Notes under the pieces: model-generated
What the model was told of the DNA's origin: nothing
Seen by the model: only the letters and a program-made list of their open reading frames with translations
Databases searched by the model: none
DNA from: Bacteroidales bacterium UBA1077
GTDB taxonomy: Bacteria; Bacteroidota; Bacteroidia; Bacteroidales; UBA932
DNA length: 64,000 bases
Assembly: GCA_002314195.1 (NCBI GenBank)
Contig: DCCQ01000074.1
Location: 7,764 to 71,763, forward strand
Direction: 5' to 3'
Program-made: the position numbers and the translations under genes
Part shown: positions 60,216 to 64,000 of the stretch, piece by piece
Position numbering within the stretch: the first letter of the stretch is position 1
Layout of the letters: each line of letters starts with the position of its first letter

Positions 60216-62717
60216 ATGAAATCAACACCTCGCAAAACCCGTAAGAAGCCTGCTGTTAAGGAAAAACGTTTGTCAAACATCGTGAGACCGTCGGATCTGA
60301 CCTCCAAGGAGTGGCAGATCGCGCTGCGCCGTCAGGCCGCCCAGAAGGAGAACCTTCTTGTGAGACAACCTGGAGACGAAGGACAGTACGGAGTTTATGA
60401 GGTAAGGAATCCGCTCAGCCACAATGTCTATAAAGTCGTGTACAGAGGGCTGGCAAGCAAGTGGAATTTCTGCTCGTGCCCTGATTTCAGGACCAACCAG
60501 TTGGGAACCTGCAAGCACATCGAGGCGGTCAAAATCTGGCGCACAGACCATCGAAAAGTAAAATTGGGGGATTTGCCGCCATATTCATCGCTCTATCTGA
60601 CGTATTCGGAGGATCGCACAATCAGAATCAGGATAGGATCGGTCAGGAGGGCCTCGATGAGGCTTCTTGCGAGTGAATATTTCTCCTCGGATGGTGTCGC
60701 TCTTCCTGACAAGGTTACGGAACTTGAGAACTTTATCGTAAGGGCTAAAGAAATTGATCCTGATTTCCATTGCTACCCTGATGTGTTGGATTACATCTCT
60801 CAGGCTAAGGATTCGGATTACCGAAAGGGTTATCTGTCCAAACTGACGGACGAGGATTTGGACAACCTGTTGAAAACCAGCCTGTATCCTTACCAAAAAG
60901 AGGGTATCCGTTTTGCTTTTGAGAAAGGCAAGTCCATCATCGCTGACGAGATGGGACTTGGAAAGACAGTCCAGGCCATCGGGGCGGCGGAACTGCTCCG
61001 CAAGTCCGGGCTGGTGTCTTCCGTGCTCATTATCTGCCCGACATCGCTTAAATACCAGTGGCAGAAGGAGATCGAGAAATTTACCGATTCCTCTGCTGTG
61101 GTGATAGAAGGTAATCCTATCAGGCGCGCCCAGATGTACAAGGAAGATGCGTTCTACAAGATTGTCTCCTATCATGCGATGAACCGGGATGTGCGCATGA
61201 AAGGGGAGATGTACGCAGAATGTATCATTATGGATGAGGTCCAGAGGCTTAAGAATTGGAACACCCAGATCGCAAGGTCAGCCAGACATATTCATTCCGA
61301 CTATTCCATCGTGCTTTCGGGCACACCGTTGGAGAACAAGTTGGAGGAGCTATATTCAGTGATGCAGTTGGTGGATCAGTACTGCCTTGGGCCGTACTAC
61401 AAGTTCATCGAAGAAACTACGGTGCGTGACGAGACGGGTAAGGTCTTGTCCTACCGCAATTTGAATATGGTCTCGGAGAAGATCCGCTCCCGCCTCATCC
61501 GCCGCCGTAAGGTGGATGTCTCGCTTCAGATGCCTCACCGCACCGACAAATTGCTGTTTGTACCGATGACTCCGCAGCAGAGGGAAATGCACGATGAGTG
61601 GAAAACCGCTGTCGCCCAGATTGTGTTCAAATGGAAGCGGATGCATTTCCTGAGCGAGACGGACCGCCGCAGGCTTCTGCTGATGCTCAACCAGATGAGG
61701 ATGGTGTGCGACAGCACTTTCATTCTTGATCAGAAGACACGGTTCGACACCAAAGTTGAGGAGACTATGAACATCCTCAAGGATCTGTTCGAATCAGGTG
61801 ATGAAAAGGTGGTGATATTCAGCCAGTGGGAGAGGATGACAAGGCTGATTGCCGGGGAATTGGATTCCGCTGGGGTCAGGTATTCATCCTTGAACGGTAT
61901 GGTCCCGTCGGAGAAGCGGAAAAAATTGTGCGATGATTTTATGGAAGACCCTGATTGCAGGGTGTTCATCTCGACGGATGCCGGCAGCACAGGGCTGAAT
62001 CTTCAGGTGGCCTCCCTTGTCATCAATCTGGACTTGCCGTGGAACCCTGCTGTTCTGGAGCAGCGCATCGCCAGAATCTATAGGATAGGTCAGAAACGCA
62101 GTATTCAGGTCATCAATATGGTCGCCCGTGACTCGTTCGAGGAGCGGATGCTTTCCACCCTCAATTTCAAATCTTCGCTTTTCGAAGGAATATTCGATGG
62201 TGGCAATGACACCGTAGTGCTCGATGACAGCCGCCTCGGCAAGGTGCTGGAAGGTGTCTCCGAATATCTTGACGCGCCTTCTGAGACAGCCCAGTCCGAT
62301 GACCTTGACGAGCCGATGGAGACTCCGGCAGTGGCTTCCGGCTTCCCGAATCCTGAATATGAGGGGACGCTGACTCCGGACCCGGACATTGAGACTGAAG
62401 GCATTTGTACTGATGATGACGGAACCGTGGACGTAATGGTTGGGACAGGCAGTGGCGATGAGGCGGATGGCGAAGCATCGGCAAAGGGTTATGCCTCAGG
62501 AGGTGCGATTGCCCCGGAAGCCCTTGTCAGTCAGGGTGTGGCGTTCCTTTCCGGCCTGGCTGAGACATTACGTTCAGAGGAGGGTGTCAAAAAACTCACC
62601 GATGTTATTGTCGCGACCGACCCCGAAACCGGGAAATCCGAGCTCCGCATCCCTGTTCCCGACAAGGACACCGTAGCCGGCATCCTCGGCCTATTCGGTA
62701 AACTCCTTAAAGGATAA
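60216..62717 (+). CDS. SWIM-type SNF2 family helicase
   Basis: 833 residues. A SWIM zinc finger near 88-107 (CSCPDFRTNQLGTCKHIEAV) is followed by a SNF2 ATPase. Walker A is DEMGLGKTVQAIGAAELL, motif II is IIMDEVQRLKN, and motif III is SGTPLENKLEELYSV. In the helicase C-terminal half, motif V is STDAGSTGLNLQ and motif VI EQRIARIYRIGQKR. The last 150 residues are acidic and low in complexity. SNF2 proteins move along or remodel DNA-protein complexes; this subgroup is common in Bacteroidota, without a clear role. It stands alone. Confidence 0.92.
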   Translation: MKSTPRKTRKKPAVKEKRLSNIVRPSDLTSKEWQIALRRQAAQKENLLVRQPGDEGQYGVYEVRNPLSHNVYKVVYRGLASKWNFCSCPDFRTNQLGTCKHIEAVKIWRTDHRKVKLGDLPPYSSLYLTYSEDRTIRIRIGSVRRASMRLLASEYFSSDGVALPDKVTELENFIVRAKEIDPDFHCYPDVLDYISQAKDSDYRKGYLSKLTDEDLDNLLKTSLYPYQKEGIRFAFEKGKSIIADEMGLGKTVQAIGAAELLRKSGLVSSVLIICPTSLKYQWQKEIEKFTDSSAVVIEGNPIRRAQMYKEDAFYKIVSYHAMNRDVRMKGEMYAECIIMDEVQRLKNWNTQIARSARHIHSDYSIVLSGTPLENKLEELYSVMQLVDQYCLGPYYKFIEETTVRDETGKVLSYRNLNMVSEKIRSRLIRRRKVDVSLQMPHRTDKLLFVPMTPQQREMHDEWKTAVAQIVFKWKRMHFLSETDRRRLLLMLNQMRMVCDSTFILDQKTRFDTKVEETMNILKDLFESGDEKVVIFSQWERMTRLIAGELDSAGVRYSSLNGMVPSEKRKKLCDDFMEDPDCRVFISTDAGSTGLNLQVASLVINLDLPWNPAVLEQRIARIYRIGQKRSIQVINMVARDSFEERMLSTLNFKSSLFEGIFDGGNDTVVLDDSRLGKVLEGVSEYLDAPSETAQSDDLDEPMETPAVASGFPNPEYEGTLTPDPDIETEGICTDDDGTVDVMVGTGSGDEADGEASAKGYASGGAIAPEALVSQGVAFLSGLAETLRSEEGVKKLTDVIVATDPETGKSELRIPVPDKDTVAGILGLFGKLLKG

Positions 62718-62903
62718 GGTTTTGTGAGCGTCAAAACTGCACCACGCAGTTAGTGGGGATAGGGACTCAAAGAAGTTTGTGCGTCAGAATTGCCCCTTTG
62801 GCGCACCGATGCCTTATTTAGAGTCTCTTCGTGAGTATAACATGGGAATCGACGCACGAAGTTTGGTGGCATCTCGTGCGTTATGGCCGTTTTTGTGAGC
62901 GAA

Positions 62904-63278
62904 TTAAGCCTCTCTGAAGGTCTTGCCGAATGGTGTGAGGGAAAGCAGCGCCATTTTGAAATGCTGGAGCCCGAACGGGATGCCGACTATCGTGATGCAG
63001 CAGATGAGTCCGAAGACGAGATGAGTTGCCGCGATCTCCCACCATCCCAGCAGGATCCAAAGCACATTCATGAATATGCTGAGGCATCCTCCGGAGTTGT
63101 TGCCATCAACAACGTTAGTTCCGAAAGGCCACAGCGAGAACACTCCGAATTTCCACAGTTGGTAGCCGAATGGAATGCCGATGATGGTCACGCAGTAAAG
63201 CAGTCCTGCGATGAAGTAGCCGAGGGAAACCAGCAGGCCTCCTAAAACGAGCCATAGAATATTTCCGATGAGTCTCAT
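62904..63278 (-). CDS. YccF-domain membrane protein
   Basis: 124 residues with two copies of the YccF unit: GNILWLVLGGLLVSLGYFIAGLLYCVTIIGIPFGYQLWKFGVFSLWPFG and NVLWILLGWWEIAATHLVFGLICCITIVGIPFGLQHFKMALLSLTPFG. About four membrane helices. The family is widespread and of unknown function. No operon partner is visible; 62718-62903 contains no supported gene. Confidence 0.92.
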   Translation of the reverse strand: MRLIGNILWLVLGGLLVSLGYFIAGLLYCVTIIGIPFGYQLWKFGVFSLWPFGTNVVDGNNSGGCLSIFMNVLWILLGWWEIAATHLVFGLICCITIVGIPFGLQHFKMALLSLTPFGKTFREA

Positions 63279-63349
63279 AAAGTGTTGTTGTTAAGCGTCT
63301 TGTCTATTTCTTCTGCTGAACATCCTCTGAAGATCACTTCCTGTCCGTC

Positions 63350-63880
63350 TTAGGCGGCGCGGAGAGGAGATGGAAGGCTGGTGCCAAGCTTAGCCTGGGT
63401 GCCGTGGAGCGTCCTTGCCATGTGGATTATGTACACTGGCTGACCCTGTGGCGCATTGAGCCTTCCTGTACTCTGAAGAACGTGTGCTGTCCGAAGAACG
63501 GTGCCTACGCTTGAGTGTGTGCATATTCTGAAGTCCTCATCGTGGTCGATTCCCATTGTGGCTTCCATGATGAGGTTGTCAAGAAGCACGCAGGAAAGTC
63601 TCCTCAGTTCACCTCTTTCATCCACGCCGTTCCAGTCCGCAGCTCCGGTTTCCAGAAACCATACAAGCAGGTTCTCTTTGCCGGCTTCCCCTGGTTCTAA
63701 AGAAGATTCTGTCGTTGAAGACCTTGACACAGAATCTATTATAATCGAATATCCCACTGTGGTACCATTTGAAGTCTGTTGCCCGACGGAACCCTCCGCC
63801 GCTTGCAGAACCACAGACGTGGGCATCGCCCCGTCGGCAACAGCTCCGGCATCTATCTTGATGAATATTCTCCTGTCCAT
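63350..63880 (-). CDS. Uncharacterised protein
   Basis: 176 residues, not recognised. It begins MDRRIFIKIDAGAVADG, has no signal peptide or membrane helix, and shows a Ser/Thr-rich middle (IIIDSVSRSSTTESS). A likely folded core follows (LLVWFLETGAADWNGVDERGELRRLSCVLLDNLIMEATMGIDHDEDF). Codon use is like that of the neighbours, which favours a real gene, but an overlapping plus-strand frame is also long. No gene precedes it within the window. Confidence 0.5.
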   Translation of the reverse strand: MDRRIFIKIDAGAVADGAMPTSVVLQAAEGSVGQQTSNGTTVGYSIIIDSVSRSSTTESSLEPGEAGKENLLVWFLETGAADWNGVDERGELRRLSCVLLDNLIMEATMGIDHDEDFRICTHSSVGTVLRTAHVLQSTGRLNAPQGQPVYIIHMARTLHGTQAKLGTSLPSPLRAA

Positions 63881-63899
63881 AATTTGCCATTTTATACCC

Positions 63900-63957
63900 T
63901 TTAGGCTTGAACCCGATGTGGCACATCTATCGCCTTGTCCCCGTTCTCAAGCCTAAA
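63900..63957. repeat. 11-bp inverted repeat upstream of the last gene
   Basis: TTTAGGCTTGA (63900-63910) and TCAAGCCTAAA (63947-63957) enclose 36 bases, 20 bases upstream of the gene at 63880. It may be an operator, or the terminator of a gene beyond the window. Confidence 0.45.
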
Positions 63958-64000
63958 GTGGGATGGATTCCTAGAAGCTGTTTTGATTTGTTTGAAATGT

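Noticed and set aside
1..64000. CRISPR array, integrase with attachment sites, or prophage
   Set aside because: No regularly spaced direct repeats, no integrase and no phage structural genes were seen; the only mobile-element trace is the IS66 relic.

Overview
The window comes from a Bacteroidales bacterium (phylum Bacteroidota) with roughly 50% GC. The evidence is a SusC/SusD pair driven by an ECF sigma factor and a FecR anti-sigma factor, NigD-like, DUF4783 and DUF5686 proteins, many promoters of the Bacteroides type (TTTG, 19 bases, TAnnTTTG) and almost no Shine-Dalgarno sequences. The genus cannot be fixed from the sequence alone.

Layout. 1-1600: end of a LysM protein, tRNA-Met, a nicotinamidase whose leader is a 9-bp tandem repeat, and tRNA-Asn. 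1725-7817: tightly packed genes for an HU-like membrane protein, acyl-ACP thioesterase, AspT-type transporter, Nudix hydrolase and a DUF4922-SpoIID fusion. 7863-17227: sigma factor, FecR, SusC, SusD, a surface lipoprotein with a degenerate phosphodiester-glycosidase-like end, and a lipoprotein of the endonuclease/exonuclease/phosphatase fold. 17228-18592: a gene-free stretch with inverted repeats. 18593-25206: a peptidoglycan-recycling cluster (AmpG-like permease, NamZ muramidase, Ser/Arg-rich secreted protein, AmgK fused to a RapZ C-terminal domain, MurU, then MscL). 25145-27572: AraC regulator and NhaC antiporter. 27751-30407: NigD-like lipoprotein, ECF sigma factor and a protein that appears to span both membranes (Dma type). 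30388-52034: mostly core genes (argH, typA, yceD, rpmF, tRNA-Arg, LysE exporter, NtrY-like kinase, rlmH, DUF4783, DUF5686, lnt, rng, a 29-residue basic protein, HU, lon, ung, coaD, a thioredoxin-like protein, TSCPD protein). 52165-60160: fba followed by an accessory patch with an IS66 relic, a flavodoxin gene, a frameshifted lipoprotein gene, a beta-barrel, a LytTR two-component pair and a small outer-membrane gene with a decayed duplicate. 60216-63880: SWIM/SNF2 helicase, YccF and an unrecognised gene.

How the parts fit. The recycling cluster describes a route from murein fragments through MurNAc and MurNAc-1-P to UDP-MurNAc, with a possible amino-sugar sensor built into the kinase. Two different sigma/anti-sigma pairs respond to the envelope: FecR with the SusC STN domain, and the Dma type. 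A palindromic REP-like element built on GGTCGCTGAGCCTGTCGA recurs several times, including at one stop codon and as diverged copies inside one coding region. The most interesting items are the AmgK-RapZ_C fusion, the Dma/sigma/NigD unit, the REP family, a covarying pair of terminators around the IS66 relic, and a LytTR operator-like direct repeat.
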